Source: Spirometra erinaceieuropaei (taxonomy: Eukaryota > Platyhelminthes > Cestoda > Diphyllobothriidea > Diphyllobothriidae). Taken from it: a DNA stretch of 64,000 nt. The translations under genes were made by a program, and so were the position numbers. Under the pieces are notes generated by a model. It ran no database searches and was not told the origin of the DNA. It saw only the letters and a list, made by a program, of their open reading frames with translations. The stretch lies in contig CACRXP010000189.1 of NCBI GenBank assembly GCA_902702965.1, positions 389,885 through 453,884 of the forward strand, given 5' to 3'. Shown here piece after piece: positions 1 through 10,885 of this stretch. How positions within the stretch are numbered: position 1 is the first letter of the stretch; each line of letters starts with the position of its first letter.

Positions 1-370
1 AAAGTCTTTAAAAATCAAATAGTAACCTTCCTTTGCTTATAATATTAAACGAAGACGTAATTTTCTACCGAATGAGCGGAAGAATGAATACTTTTATCAC
101 TGTTTTCTGTGAAATCTAATTAGACTTTTAGAGGCATCGCAAATCAATGGGAAAATTGCATGCTACATAAGTAGTCATATTTTACAGAGTATAGTTTGTG
201 TTTGCAGCCGGAAAAAAGTTCATTCGAGAGCCAGCATCCTGAGGTAACTGAATTATTATAGAACTATGCTGCATGATGATTAGCTTTACTACCCTACTTA
301 ATAAATCTTTTCGAAACGAAAACGCATTTCGGAATTTCAGTTGAAATTTCATGAGTTAGCCCACCCACTC
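1..370. mobile_element. Long-TIR Tc1-like MITE, right half (copy 1)
   Basis: The sequence matches the right half of the intact element at 6,408-7,401. It shares the blocks GCATGCTAC..AAGTAGTCAT, GTTCATTCGA and TTTCATGAGTTAGC, and ends at CCACCCACTC followed by TA. The left half lies outside the window. It is non-coding and diverged. Confidence 0.75.
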
Positions 371-1671
371 TATCCCTGCCAAATATCCTGAGTTTAAATC
401 CCAGGTCATTTAGGACTCTGGCTGCTGGTGGTGTGTTAGTCGAAAAATCCCATCCCGGTCTCTCCTATCTTTGTCGTTTCCCTTCGAACACTGCTAGTTG
501 TGTCCGTATCAATTTCTATGGCTTTTTAGGACTGACTAATGGAAGCATTGGCGGACAGCTTCAGCTCACAGAAAGTGGAGTGACGTTTGGCCAGCGTACC
601 GCGGAAGCATCCACATTATGTGATGTTTGATTATGCACACTGAGAATACATAGAACTTCTTCCACTGTTGAAACACAGAGGATTACACAGCCCGGATCAC
701 TGGTGGTCGCCTTTTGATCTTCGAGCTGTCCGGCGTTTCATAATCATGGGAAAATTAGCTACGCAATTTCTGACAATCCTTCCTGCGACTACTTTATGCT
801 TAGGCGTTAAACCCGGAGCTTTAAGACGCAAAACGAATCTGTTCACTTGCGGACAGACAGGCCGTAACTTTATCCCCGACAGCGGCCTGTAGGATATGAC
901 GCAGATCCCAAATGATGAAGCTCCCTGATATACTGACACGAATAGAAAACATAAGTTCTTAGCACTGTTATTACCGACAGTATGGTATTTGGATAAAAAG
1001 GCCATGGGTTACATGTTGTACAAAATTATCATGCTTGAAATTCCTCATTGAGTGTGATATAATCAAAGGAATGTCCTGGAGGGATCGGAGATTCAGACGA
1101 ACACCGTAAACATATTCAACTGATCCTGCAGATGATCACTTCAGGGATGGTTATAGATACACCTTTCAGCGCAATTGGCAGTTTGACATGCGAAAGGACG
1201 CTGGTGACGCGCTTACTGAAAGTGCTATTTGGAGTTACGATTTTATTGTGCGTTTATTCGTATTTAAGGCATATATTTTGCGCAAAACGGGTGAAATGTT
1301 GATCCCATCAAGTCATTTGTCAAAATGCGCTCTGTCTCATAGAGATGTGCAGCATTTTCGAGATACTCTCTGTTTGTACACAAAACCCCTCTCCTCTCTC
1401 TCTCCCATAGCTCATCGTTTGCGTGAACGAATCATCCCGGATATGGTACCCGCTAAATCACCTGGTTTATGTCACCAGATAAACCGGTCAGGCCTGTTAT
1501 CCAAATGTGCTCATCGGAAAGCCAGCGTTGAGTAGTCTGCAGATGCTGCATAATTAGGGTTCGGCTGACGTGCGCGAGGCAGAGATGGTGTGTTGCGATA
1601 TGCCAGTCTGTGTGGCGTGTTGGGTTTGCACAGTGGATTCAGATCGTCTGCACAGCGACAATGAAGTTAGC
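371..1671. other. No recognised gene or repeat
   Basis: About 1.3 kb with only short overlapping open frames on both strands (for example 697-1,005 minus and 1,188-1,535 plus). None has a family signature, signal peptide or compositional bias that I recognise. I see no convincing splice-defined exon. Confidence 0.5.
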
Positions 1672-2399
1672 AGCATGCGCAAACTCGGTGTGATGGAGTG
1701 AGGGAAATCTCCGAGATTGCCGCATTTTTTCTGATTATCGGAATGCGACATATCTGTTCTCAAAGGATATTCGCAGAAATTTCGTTTTCTGGAAATATCT
1801 ATTTTTGAGATTACGTCTTCTGGAATGGTGACCCTTAAAATGTGAAGCAAAATTCGCAAGCTGAAGGCTTTCTGAGATGCTCGCTTGAATGCCTGGCATA
1901 TGCGACACCCGTGGGATTCTGAAGCCTGATAACTTGCTGGTCATTTTTTCTAACTTTACTGCTACTGCTGCTGTTGATGGTTTTTTGCCAAGACTTTTTA
2001 TGATTGCGAACACTAAAGCGTGTTTGTGGTTGCTTTCTGGGAATACGTAAACCAATAGTTTTGGTGTAGTGTTCGAACACTAAGTTTGTCTTTGTGTCTT
2101 TTGTAATGTTAAGTCTGAACTCTCGACCAAATCCCTGAATAAACATTATCCACATCGTTAGAATATGAAAATTTGATGGAGTTTGGATAAAATAGTAGTT
2201 GCAACACCGAGTGCAAGAAGGTATTGAAAATTAACTGACATTAATCGAACAGGAATTATCGTTTCTTTGGCAGTGCTAAACTGAATGTCTCATCAAGTAA
2301 AGCGTGGGTTTGGACTTACGTTACTTGCTTAAACAAGCTGAATTTTGTTTAGAGGAAACTTTGCTCAGAAAATTCATGCATCGCAAAAGATAACACAGG

Positions 2400-3060
2400 C
2401 GATCGGTTGTTCATGAAAGGTCGACCTCATGACTAACTCTACAAAAGATGCTGATATCGGGGCGTTATTTGGGTGCAATTCATATCGCATGCTTAAGGAA
2501 ATGTCAGATGTACTGGAATTTGACCGATTTTACTGCCGGTAAACGCTTACACGCACTTGGAACTGTGCAAAAGCAAGGACACTGGATGTTGCATAAACTG
2601 AATAAAGGCAAACACGAAAATAGCAAGGTGGCGTGTAAAGCACTGCTTTTAGCATATTTATTCTTCCAAAGAATTGTGGCTGTCCTCAAAAAGGGTTATG
2701 CTAGAATAATCTGCAATCTAATTTACTCCAAACGACGTCTGACCAAACATCAACCACCATGCCAGACAGAAAATTCATGGGAAGAAGACGTGTGGTGTAC
2801 AATGAGTCGATGGGGTCGTCCAAAAGTGTTATTGTTAAGCGATATTACACAAAAGTTAGCCAACCTGATCCAAGCGCGGAGCATAGAGGCCCTCTGCACA
2901 ACCGCTGACGTGAAATATTTATACGTAAAATGTTTACTTGGGGAATATGCAAGTCAACATCGAAGTGGATCAGTTGACTGTGCACGATTTTGGAGAGCGG
3001 ATGAAGTGGCTGTCAGCTTGATTCACGGAAATACAGAACTATTCTAGAAACAGCGGTGGA
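2400..3060 (+). pseudogene. Mariner-family transposase relic (unit A)
   Basis: A 199-codon open frame at 2,448-3,047 covers most of this relic. Its first part reads like the second helix-turn-helix of a mariner transposase: EMSDVLEFDRFTAGKRLHAL, then GTVQKQGHW..HKL. In the family this is followed by the RIVTGDEKW block with the first catalytic aspartate; here it is FFQRIVAVLKK, so the catalytic residue is lost and the later part is out of register. The homologous stretch in unit B independently preserves other mariner landmarks, which supports the call. The open frame is probably a chance survivor in a dead element. Confidence 0.72.
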
Positions 3061-3114
3061 AGATAGAAATAGCTGACATTTCCGTAAGTCAGGACGGATC
3101 CAAATACTTCCGGA

Positions 3115-3400
3115 GCATCAACGGAAATGCGGATAGATTGAATCAGTGATGTTACCAGCCGGCCTTCCTCTTTACTCTGTCGATAAAAACCCCTAGGATA
3201 ACACAGCAACGGAACCACGACAGGATAGTTCGACCATTAGGAATGACAAGATTAAACACAACTCTACGCAATGTGCGCACCCGCGGCCTTCGCGTGAATT
3301 TTTGGTGCGTGTTGTTTGTCTCACTTTCTGTATTTCTCCCCTCATTTATCACGTCATAATAGCAATGCAATTTAAAATGGATGGAGGTTGTCTGCATTGC
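3115..3400. repeat. Dispersed repeat segment, copy 1 of 3
   Basis: The block starting CATCAACGGAAATGCGGATA and running through ACCACGACAGGATAGTTCGA and the CGCGTGAATTTTT segment recurs at about 6,125-6,400 and 9,692-9,940. The third copy lies outside the tandem duplication, so this tail segment is also dispersed on its own. I see no coding potential and cannot assign a class. Confidence 0.7.
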
Positions 3401-4169
3401 GCCAGAGACATTATCAGCATACGCAAACTCGGTGTGATGGAGTGAGGTAAACCTCCGAGATTGCCGCACTGTTTCTGGTTATCGGAATGCGACATATCTG
3501 TTCTCAAAGGATATTCCGAGAAATTTCATTTCTTGGAATCATTTGTTTCGGAAGTTGCGTTTTCTGGATGAGTGACCTTTAAAATGCGAGGCAAACATCG
3601 CACATTGTAGGCTTTCTTAGACGTTTGCTTGAATGCCCTGCATATGCGAAAACCGTTGGAATCTGGGTGCAGTTAACTAAGCTGCTGATGTCGATGATTT
3701 TGTGTCAGGACATTTGATGTTTGTGAACACACTAACATGTCCAAAGCTGCTGTCTGTGACTATGGGTACCAATCGTTTTGGTATACCGTTAGTACACCAG
3801 ATTTGCCTGAATCATTCAGCTTTGTCGTGTCATGTGTAATGTTAATTGTGAACTGTCCCTCACGTCTCCCGAGTAAACAGTACTATCTTCTTTGGGATGT
3901 GGAAATTTGGTGGGATTTAGATAAAGTGGTATTTTCAACACCGAGAGTAGAACGTTTATTAAAAATTAACCGGCATTTATCTAACATGAATTATCGTTTC
4001 GTTGGCAGTGCTAAACTGAAAGGATATTTAAGTCCTGTGCGAATTTGGATTTACCTTGCTTGCCTAAACAAACCGAATATTGCTTAGCGAAAGATTTGCA
4101 CAGAAAATTGATGTGGAATTTAAGGGGACACAGCCGTGCGGTTGTCGATAAAAGGTCGAGCTCAAGAAT

Positions 4170-4560
4170 AATTGTGAAAAAGATGCAGATCTTAGAGCGA
4201 TAATTGATTACAATCCATGTCGCATGGTTATAGAAATGTCAGAATTATTAGAAACTGATCGATTCAGCGTTAGCAAACGTTTAAATACATTGGTAATGGT
4301 GCAAAATCAGGGAAATTAAATACCTCATCAGCTGAATGACAATTGTAAAACCGTGTATAAAGCAGCGCTTTTATTGCATTCATTTTTTTCCATTCAATCG
4401 TGACCAGTGACAAAATATCGTTGTGCTAGGATAATCTGTAACGTTAAAAATCCTGGACGTCTGACCAATCGTCAACTTCAAACCCGAACAGAACATTCAT
4501 GGAATCTAAGTAATGCCGTGTATCTGTTAAAAGCGTCACTGCATAATGATATCAAGAAAA
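4170..4560 (+). pseudogene. Mariner-family transposase relic (unit B)
   Basis: Conceptual translation gives LRAIIDYNPCRMVIEMSELL followed by ETDRFSVSKRLN and MVQNQG, the mariner HTH region. After frame changes and stops there is FFHSIVTSDK and a region equivalent to the family's DNPKRRKSW..QPSTS block (KSWTSDQSSTSNP). IVTSDK corresponds to the IVTGDEKW motif around the first catalytic aspartate. Multiple stops make it non-functional. Together with unit A it identifies the duplicated element as mariner. Confidence 0.78.
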
Positions 4561-4769
4561 GTGGATTAATTTGATTTAAGCACCGCGCACAAAGGCTCTC
4601 TGTACAGCTACCGACGTGAAATATCTATGCTTAAATGTTTACTTAGGGATTATGCAAGTCAACATCGAAATGGATCTGTTAACTGTGCACAATTTTGGAG
4701 GGTGGATGAAGTGGCTGTCGTCATGGTTCACGGTGCTACAGAACTATTCTAGAAACAGTGGTGAGAGAG

Positions 4770-4781
4770 AAATGTAGTTGA
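4770..4781. repeat. Target-site duplication, left (12 bp)
   Basis: AAATGTAGTTGA here is repeated exactly at 6,074-6,085. The matching place in unit A (GAAATAGCTGACATTTCC, about 3,066-3,083) has one copy only. This defines the insertion boundaries of the PLE. Confidence 0.85.
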
Positions 4782-5058
4782 AGTACGCAAGAAGGGCAGG
4801 ATATAATGGCATCAAAAAATTTCGCGACGGCACGCCAGCTGCGTCCTGTCGCTTCATAAGAGAGATAACGAGTGAGAAGAATACAACAGATTTGAATTCG
4901 TGCAGAAAATCAATGCAGATACAGCAAGGTCATGGTTTTGGGTAAAGCTAGCTAATCTATAAAGTTAGTAACTCAAACACCGTAGGGGAAGAAAGTGAGA
5001 AAGGGGAGCGTTAAAGAGCAAAAAATGAGAGGGGAAGGGAAAATCATGGAGCTAGAGG

Positions 5059-5541
5059 CTACCATGGCAATGCTAGGCTAACTACGTGTTCCAATTGTTT
5101 ACAAAGATCTGGTTTCACCCTTCGTATATAGGTCGCTTCTAGGTAACGCAATGTCCGAATTGATCGTGCCCGAACAAGTACTCGGAATGAAATTTTGGGG
5201 TCGACGGCGTGACCACTATCAAACAGGTGTTTCGTAATGGAGGAACGCGGGATTTTATTTTCTTGTCTTATGAGCCATCTGGGCAGGTGCTCAATAAGCC
5301 TAGCTGCCAACTGCCTTTGCGTTCGTCCAATGTATTTGCATCCACAAGTGCATATGAATTCATACACACAATTTGAAGTGGCGTGCATTGGCAGGGCATC
5401 CTTTGCCCCTGGAATCGGAAGTGGCTTAGTAGGACTGCATATTACTAGTTCGGCTGCACTGTATGTCCTTTCAATTGCGGAACGTAGCCGTCGTACATTG
5501 GGCGAACGCAAAGGCAGTTGGCAGCTAGGCTTATTGAGCAC
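5059..5541 (-). pseudogene. PLE GIY-YIG endonuclease fragment (left copy)
   Basis: The 160-codon frame has CVYEFICTCGCKYIGRTQRQ (the GIY and YIG-type core), then ARLIEHLPRWL, SSITKHLFDSGHAVDP and a C-terminus ending VSLALPW. This is the order expected for the endonuclease of a Penelope-like element. Upstream residues (SAAELVICSPTKPLPIPGAK) are the linker between reverse transcriptase and endonuclease. The first 16 or so codons are antisense of the inverted right copy and are not native. No reverse transcriptase precedes it, so it is a 5'-truncated retroelement remnant. Confidence 0.85.
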
Positions 5542-5769
5542 CTGCCCAGATGGCTCCTAAGACAAGAAAATAAAATCCCGCGTTCCTCCATTACGAAACA
5601 CCTGTTTGATAGTGGTCACGCCGTCGACCCCAAAATTTCATTCCGAGTACTTGTTCGGGCACGATCAATTCGGACATTGCGTTGCCTAGGAGCGGCCTAC
5701 ATACGACGGGTGAAACCAGATCTTTGTAAACAGTTGGGAAACATGGTTAGCCTAGCATTGCCAAGGTAG
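5495..5769 (+). pseudogene. PLE GIY-YIG endonuclease fragment (right copy)
   Basis: The frame begins inside the domain at YIGRTQRQLAARLIEHLPRW and continues through SSITKHLFDSGHAVDP to KPDLCKQLGNMVSLALPR. It is nearly identical to the left copy apart from a few substitutions (for example LEATYI versus LGAAYI). It lacks the GIY half of the domain, because the inversion junction falls there. Confidence 0.85.
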
Positions 5770-6073
5770 CTTCTAGCTCCATGATTTTTCCTTCCCCTCT
5801 CTTTTTTGCTCTTTAACGCTCCCCTTTTTCGCTTTCTCCCCCCACGTTGTTTGAGTTACTAACTTTATCTATTAGCCAGCTTTACCCAAAACCCTGACCT
5901 TGCTGTTTCTGCATTGATTTTCTGCACGAATTCAAATCTGTTGTATTCTTCTCACTCACTATCCTCTTAGGAAGCGACAAGACGCAGCTGGCGAGCCGTC
6001 GCGAATTTTTTTGATGCCATTATATCCTGCCCTTCTTGCCTATTTCAGCTTCGTACCGGAGACAAAATGCTTC

Positions 6074-6085
6074 AAATGTAGTTGA
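6074..6085. repeat. Target-site duplication, right (12 bp)
   Basis: Exact repeat of AAATGTAGTTGA at 4,770-4,781. Unit B homology to unit A resumes immediately after it (ACATTTCC.TAAGTCAGGACGG). Confidence 0.85.
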
Positions 6086-6407
6086 CATTTCCCTAAGTCA
6101 GGACGGGTCCAAATTCTTCCAGGGCATCAACGGAAATGCGGATAGATTGAATCAGTGATGTTTCCGGCGTGCTTTCTCTTTGCTCAGTCTATAAAAATTC
6201 CCACGATAACATAGCAACGGAACCACGACAGGATAGTTCGACCGTCAGGAATGTCAAGATCTACGCAGTGTGTGCACCCGCGACCTCCGCGTAAATTTTT
6301 TCACTGTAATATGAAACTGTGTTTCATTTGTCTCAGTTTCTGTATTTCTTCCCTCATCCAGCACGTCATAATGACAACGTAATTTAAAATGAATGGAGGT
6401 TGACGTA

Positions 6408-7401
6408 CAGTGAGTGACCGATCTCATGAAATGTTGGCTGAAATTCTGAGATGCGTTTTCGATTAGGAAGGATTACTTGGTCGCGGTTGTAATACTGATT
6501 ATCTTAAGGCATATTCATATAACATTTCAACCTCGGCAGAATGTCTGCTTTTAAATGAACTTCTTTTCAATTTCCTGTGGAAAGCATGCTCGGTAAAAAA
6601 TGACTACTTAAGTAGCATGCATATTTCCAATTGATTTTCGATGGTCTTGCAAATTCAAATATACTTTATAGAAACCATAAACAAAAATATGTTTCCTTTT
6701 AGTCAATCAATAGAAAATCACGTCTTCTTTATATTGTATATTTAAATAAGGTGTATAATTAGGTTTTAAAAAAGTTTCTCATTATGAGACTTTTTAAGAC
6801 CGCGAAATGTACATTCACATAGCATCGTACCTGGCAGTTTACCACTGCTCCTCATGAAATGTACAACATGGTCCGCATCCATTGCAAAATTTTATGGACC
6901 CTGTATGATATCTATTTAATGACATAGAAAAATATGTGATTTTCTTTACGCGGAACGCATGCTCCTTGCAGACTGAAATTACTAAGCGCTAATACAACGA
7001 ATGGTCAGGCTCCAAATTTTTCGGCAACTAGAAAACTTTTTTAAAACCTAATTATACTCCTTCCTTAAGTATAAAATATAAAGAAGATGTGATTCTCTAT
7101 TGATTGACTGACAGAAAGCATATTTTTGTTTATGGTTTCTATAAAATATATTTGAATTTGCAGGACCATCGAAAATCAATGAGGAAAATGCATGCTACTT
7201 AAGTAGTCATTTTTTACCGAGTGCGGTTTCTACAGCAGATTGAGAAGAAGTTCATTTAAAACGGACATTTTGCCAAGTCCGAAATGTTAAAAGAGTGTGC
7301 CACAAGATAAGCAGTATTACAACCGCGACCAAGTAATCCTTCCTAATCGAAAACGCATCTCAGAATTTCAGCCAACATTTCATGAGATAGGTCACTCACT
7401 G
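6408..7401. mobile_element. Intact long-TIR Tc1-like MITE (copy 2, reference copy)
   Basis: Ends are TA|CAGTGAGTGACC at 6,406 and GGTCACTCACTG|TA at 7,403. The terminal inverted repeats extend inward for several hundred bases (CTCATGAAATGTTGGCTGAA pairs with its complement near 7,363-7,387), leaving a short centre. A TA target and termini starting CAGT fit the Tc1/mariner superfamily. No transposase is encoded; it must be mobilised in trans. At least ten full or partial relatives lie in this window. Confidence 0.85.
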
Positions 7402-7708
7402 TAACTGTGGGGATTAAGCGACTAAACTTCACGTGGCACACACCATCTGTTTTCCCTTCCGCTCACGCGCCGGACTTAGAGGAGAGGTGTTCTGGCTCAC
7501 GTTAGTAGAAGCACCATAGAATGAGCCCTTGGAGCCTAATTTTTAGTCTCGAATGAGGCCATGTTACCATATCAAATGGCATTTTTACAAGATACGACTC
7601 TCAGCAGGTTATGATAGCTTCAAAGTACATTTGGTTGTTTGTAGGGGAACCACTGAACGCTTCATCCGATCTCATTTGATTTTACTCATTCATAGTTGTT
7701 TCGGCAGA
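7402..7708. other. No recognised feature
   Basis: About 300 bases between the MITE and the tRNA-like fold-back element. An 85-codon frame (7,553-7,810) runs into the tRNA-like arm and is a chance frame. Confidence 0.5.
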
Positions 7709-8142
7709 TTTTGGATAATTCATATTGACTCAATTGTGAAAAACTCGGCTTCTCGATTAGATTCGAAACCTCGCAGTAAGGGGAAGGCTGAAGTACAGCC
7801 AACGCTCTAACCACTTGAGCTACGAGGCAGATTTTGAGTGATTCAAAATCGGCCAAAACATCTATGAATTACGTAAGCCTGGCAGTTATCTGGTGGATTC
7901 TAGGTGAATAACTGAGGAAATTCTGCTTGGGCGGTCAGCTTACTGTATCAGATTTGGTGGATTCCAGACGTTGCAGTAGGCTGGGCGGGTAACTTGACCC
8001 AAATGTGATTAAACTCGTGTCGTCCGGCGGGGCCTCATTGCTCAAGCTGTTAGAGCGTTGGCTGTACTAAAGCTCTCCCCTCACTGCGTGGGTTCGAGCC
8101 CCGCCGGGGCCCGAGTTTTTCACAGTTGGGTCAATATGAATT
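7709..8142. mobile_element. Palindromic tRNA-like fold-back element, copy 1
   Basis: Two inverted arms. The outer ends are ATTCATATTGACTCAATTGT on the left and its near complement on the right, with GAAAAACTCGG just inside. Each arm contains a tRNA-like unit reading outward from the centre. On the minus strand (about 7,832-7,745) it has TAGCTCAAGTGGTTAGAGC (A box) and GGTTTCGAATC (B box). On the plus strand (about 8,034-8,110) it has TTGCTCAAGC..TTAGAGC and GGTTCGAGCC. The left half is internally deleted compared with copy 2. Confidence 0.72.
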
Positions 8143-9004
8143 TTGCTCATTCTTTTGGGGTCATGCAGAGCAAAAGAGAAATCGAAACACGTTAGACAGC
8201 CATCGCTACAACCGCCTTTGAATTTCAAAGGCGAACGAATTACGTTGACAATTTACGCAACAACGGTGGTTGCAAAGAATGGAAGAAAGTATTGGCTAAT
8301 TTTAAAGATTCTGCATGACCACTCATCAAGACGGGCTTGGTAACTGCAGGCGATATTTTTCTGACCCGGGACAGGTTTCAGTACCACCGATATGTTGTCG
8401 GTTGGCATCTTTGGTGGATCTTAAACTCTTCTTCATCACATTGGAACAACAGATGAAAGGTGAAAATTCCCGTCAGACAACGTACATCTTCACTGCTTAT
8501 TTACTATTTAACTCCAAAATGTCTTCTCCCCGTCTAAAATAGATATTATAAAGTTACGAATGAACATGAGTGAAATTACCATCCTTTCGCAGACTAACGA
8601 TGAGAATCGTCTTAGTTGACCACTAGACCTACATTATGAAAACAAACGCTCTTCACGGCAGTAATCAAACTTCTCAAATTTCTGCATCAGTGAGGGTGAA
8701 CTCTATCGATCGACCACCGCATGAGCGCTCTAATAACCAACACAGCGGAAAATTCTGCAAAATTGCAAAAATCACCTAGCTGGTGTCGTGTGAGATGTCT
8801 ACAGGGTAAGCATTTTTCTGGACCGTTTATTAATCATGAAAACCTCGTATTTTTGTGTCGAAAAAAGGCACATAAGTTATCACTTAATGTCCACATGAGA
8901 ACTCCTGCAAACCTCCCTAAGTAGTATATTTAATGAAAATGGAAGGTAAGCAGTCGACGCATTAAAAAGCTGTTAACTCGCAAGCTTAAACAATTTCTTG
9001 AAAA
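8143..9004. other. No recognised feature
   Basis: Separates the two fold-back copies. Short frames at 8,143-8,343, 8,315-8,542 and 8,721-8,924 show no recognisable domains. I see no repeat shared with the rest of the window. Confidence 0.45.
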
Positions 9005-9560
9005 TTTCATATTGATTCAATTGTGAAAAACTCGGCGTCTCGGTGGGATTCGAAAGCAACGGAGTAAAAGGAAGGTTTTCGTACAGACAGCGCTCTAACA
9101 TCTTGAGCTACGAGGCCACGTCAGAGGACGCGAGTCTAATCACATTTGGACCAAATTACCCGTCCAACCTACTGCAACGTCTAGAATCCACCAAATCTGA
9201 TACAGCAAGGTAACTGTCCAAGCAGGATTTCCTAAGTAATTCACCTAGAATCCGCTAGATGAAATCTGTTAAAACATCTGGGAATTACGTGAGCGTGGTA
9301 GTCATCTGGTGGATTATAGGTGAACTATTTAGGAAATCCTGCTTAGGCAGTCAACTGGCTGTATCAAATTTGATGGATCGTAGACTTTGCAGTAGGATGG
9401 GTGGGTAAGTCGACCCAAATGTGACTAAACTCGCGTCGTCCGGCGAGACCTCGTAGCTCAACTGTTTAGAGCGTTGGCTGAACTAAAACCTTCTCTTTAC
9501 TGCGTCGATTCGAATCCCATCAAGGCGCAGTTGAATCAATGCGAAATTGGTTTTAAAAAT
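9005..9560. mobile_element. Palindromic tRNA-like fold-back element, copy 2 (more complete)
   Basis: Arms of roughly 250 bp face each other around 9,265. For example CACATTTGG..CAA.TTACCC and CCTACTGCAACGTCTAGAATC on the left correspond in inverted order to GATCGTAGACTTTGCAGTAGG and GGGTAAGTCGACCCAAATGTG on the right. Outward tRNA-like units sit at about 9,113-9,035 (minus) and 9,452-9,520 (plus, CGTAGCTCAACTGTTTAGAGC). B boxes are decayed. It is probably a non-autonomous element derived from an inverted SINE pair. Confidence 0.72.
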
Positions 9561-9691
9561 CTGCAAAAAATCTATGAATTTCTTGAAAAATTGGAGCATG
9601 AAAATCCACTGGTTTTTGAAGGGAAGTAAGCCCTGGATTGGTAACAGAATTGAGCCGAAATTGGCCTGCTGTTAACAGCAGGGAAGCATCA

Positions 9692-9940
9692 ACGGAGATG
9701 CAGGTAAATGGAATCAGGGATGATTTCGGCGTGTACTTTCTTCTTTCAGTCGATCACCACCCCCTACAATAACGTGTTAACGGGACCACAACGGGGTAGT
9801 CTGACCGTCAGGTATGACCATATCAACCATAACCCCACGCTGTTTGCGCACCTGCGGCCTTTGCGTGAATTTTTCCGTAGTGATAAAAACTTGCACTATG
9901 TTTGTCCCACCGGATATCCTCCTACCCACACTCTCAAGGA
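9692..9940. repeat. Dispersed repeat segment, copy 3
   Basis: Similar to 3,115-3,350 and 6,125-6,330: GCATCAACGGAGATGCAGG, then GACCGTCAGGTATGACCATA and TGCGTGAATTTTT. The 93-codon open frame here is a by-product of the repeat. Confidence 0.65.
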
Positions 9941-10880
9941 ATTCGTGGCAAGGCAAATTCAAAACGACTTGAGGTTGGCGTGGAAGTAGCAAATACCGGA
10001 GTTGAACGACTCGTCTACGGGTTCCACACTGGTCCCTCTCCTTGACTGTATACCTACAGAACTCAGACGGGAAGTTTCTGAGCTCGAGTAAGTAGAAAAC
10101 ATTCAGAGGAAGACAGTACTGCGTAACCCTTAGTCCCGTGCAAGACCGACTTAACCAATCAGTTGTGAGTTCTCCAACCTTCGATCATGATAGTTTCGAA
10201 GCGCATTTGGTTGTTTGGAGGGAAGCAACCACACGCTTGGTCTGAGCTGGAGCGATTTCACTCACTCTTCTCCCGTACACCAGCCTTTTGTCCGAGCCAT
10301 GACGACCTCAATTGAAACCGACGCTGGGGTTGACGGGACACGGATTTGTCGGGATGCCGTGGATAAAGAGGAGGATCCCCAAAGCAGAATTCAGTGAGCC
10401 AGAGTTATTGGACAAACTTTGTCCCGTGACGGAGAAAACGACAACAGTCATAGTTTCATCTAGCTGGGTGCCAGACGCTGACTTTTTAAGTCCGGACACA
10501 AGGTACCTTAGTGAGCTGAGGCTTTGTCCTGCAGCGGCTAATCGATAAAGAGCAAAATATCGATCGACCTTTCGGCGGTGGTAAGTCGAAGCCTTGGTCA
10601 CACGCGGTCAGGGAGGGAACTGGCATGTGGGGGTTCGGCCGCCTTGGCGAGCCGTGTAAACAACTACATAGTCACAGTTTCTGCATAACAAAAGACGTTT
10701 CATTGAAGCATGTGGATGAGCGAACAAAATGCGCAACGTTAAAGACGTCCAGAAATTCTCGCACCAGTTTCCGTTATCAGATTTCATGCTATAGGTCACG
10801 TGCTATACGTGTGCTCTGATGTTGATCTCAAGGTCAATCCCTAAGTGTCAGTAAGGCGTACAAAAGTTGGTCTCTTTTAG
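9941..10880. other. No recognised feature
   Basis: Several short frames on both strands between 10,215 and 10,819 overlap one another. None has a recognisable motif, so I treat them as chance. Confidence 0.45.
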
Positions 10881-10885
10881 GATAT

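Larger units (their letters stand above)
1672..3412. repeat. Diverged tandem duplication, unit A (about 1.74 kb)
   Basis: The unit begins at CAGCATGCGCAAACTCGG (1,672), which recurs as CAGCATACGCAAACTCGG at 3,413 where unit B starts. Collinear similarity runs through GAATGCGACATATCTGTTCT, the mariner relic, CTAGAAACAG.GGTG and the block AACGGAAATGCGGATAGATT. The two units are clearly diverged, so the duplication is old. Unit A lacks the PLE insertion of unit B and therefore gives its empty site near 3,060-3,090. Confidence 0.8.
4782..6073. mobile_element. Penelope-like element, inverted pair of 3' ends
   Basis: A 1,292-bp insertion flanked by a 12-bp target duplication. Left arm (about 4,789-5,335) and right arm (about 5,495-6,042) are inverted copies of the PLE C-terminal endonuclease region plus its 3' non-coding tail. 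A spacer of about 160 bp carries the linker and the start of the GIY-YIG domain of the left copy only. The reverse transcriptase is absent. Inverted or partial arrangements are common for PLEs. The arms are very similar, so the insertion is much younger than the duplication it interrupts. Confidence 0.85.
3413..6405. repeat. Diverged tandem duplication, unit B, split by a PLE
   Basis: Collinear with unit A (1,672-3,412) from 3,413 to 4,781 and again from 6,086 to about 6,400. The interruption is the inverted PLE pair at 4,782-6,073. The right end of unit B abuts the MITE that begins at 6,408. Confidence 0.8.

Noticed and set aside
8030..8112. Functional tRNA gene
   Set aside because: A and B boxes are visible, but acceptor and anticodon arms do not fold properly, and it is part of a palindromic repeat with other diverged copies.
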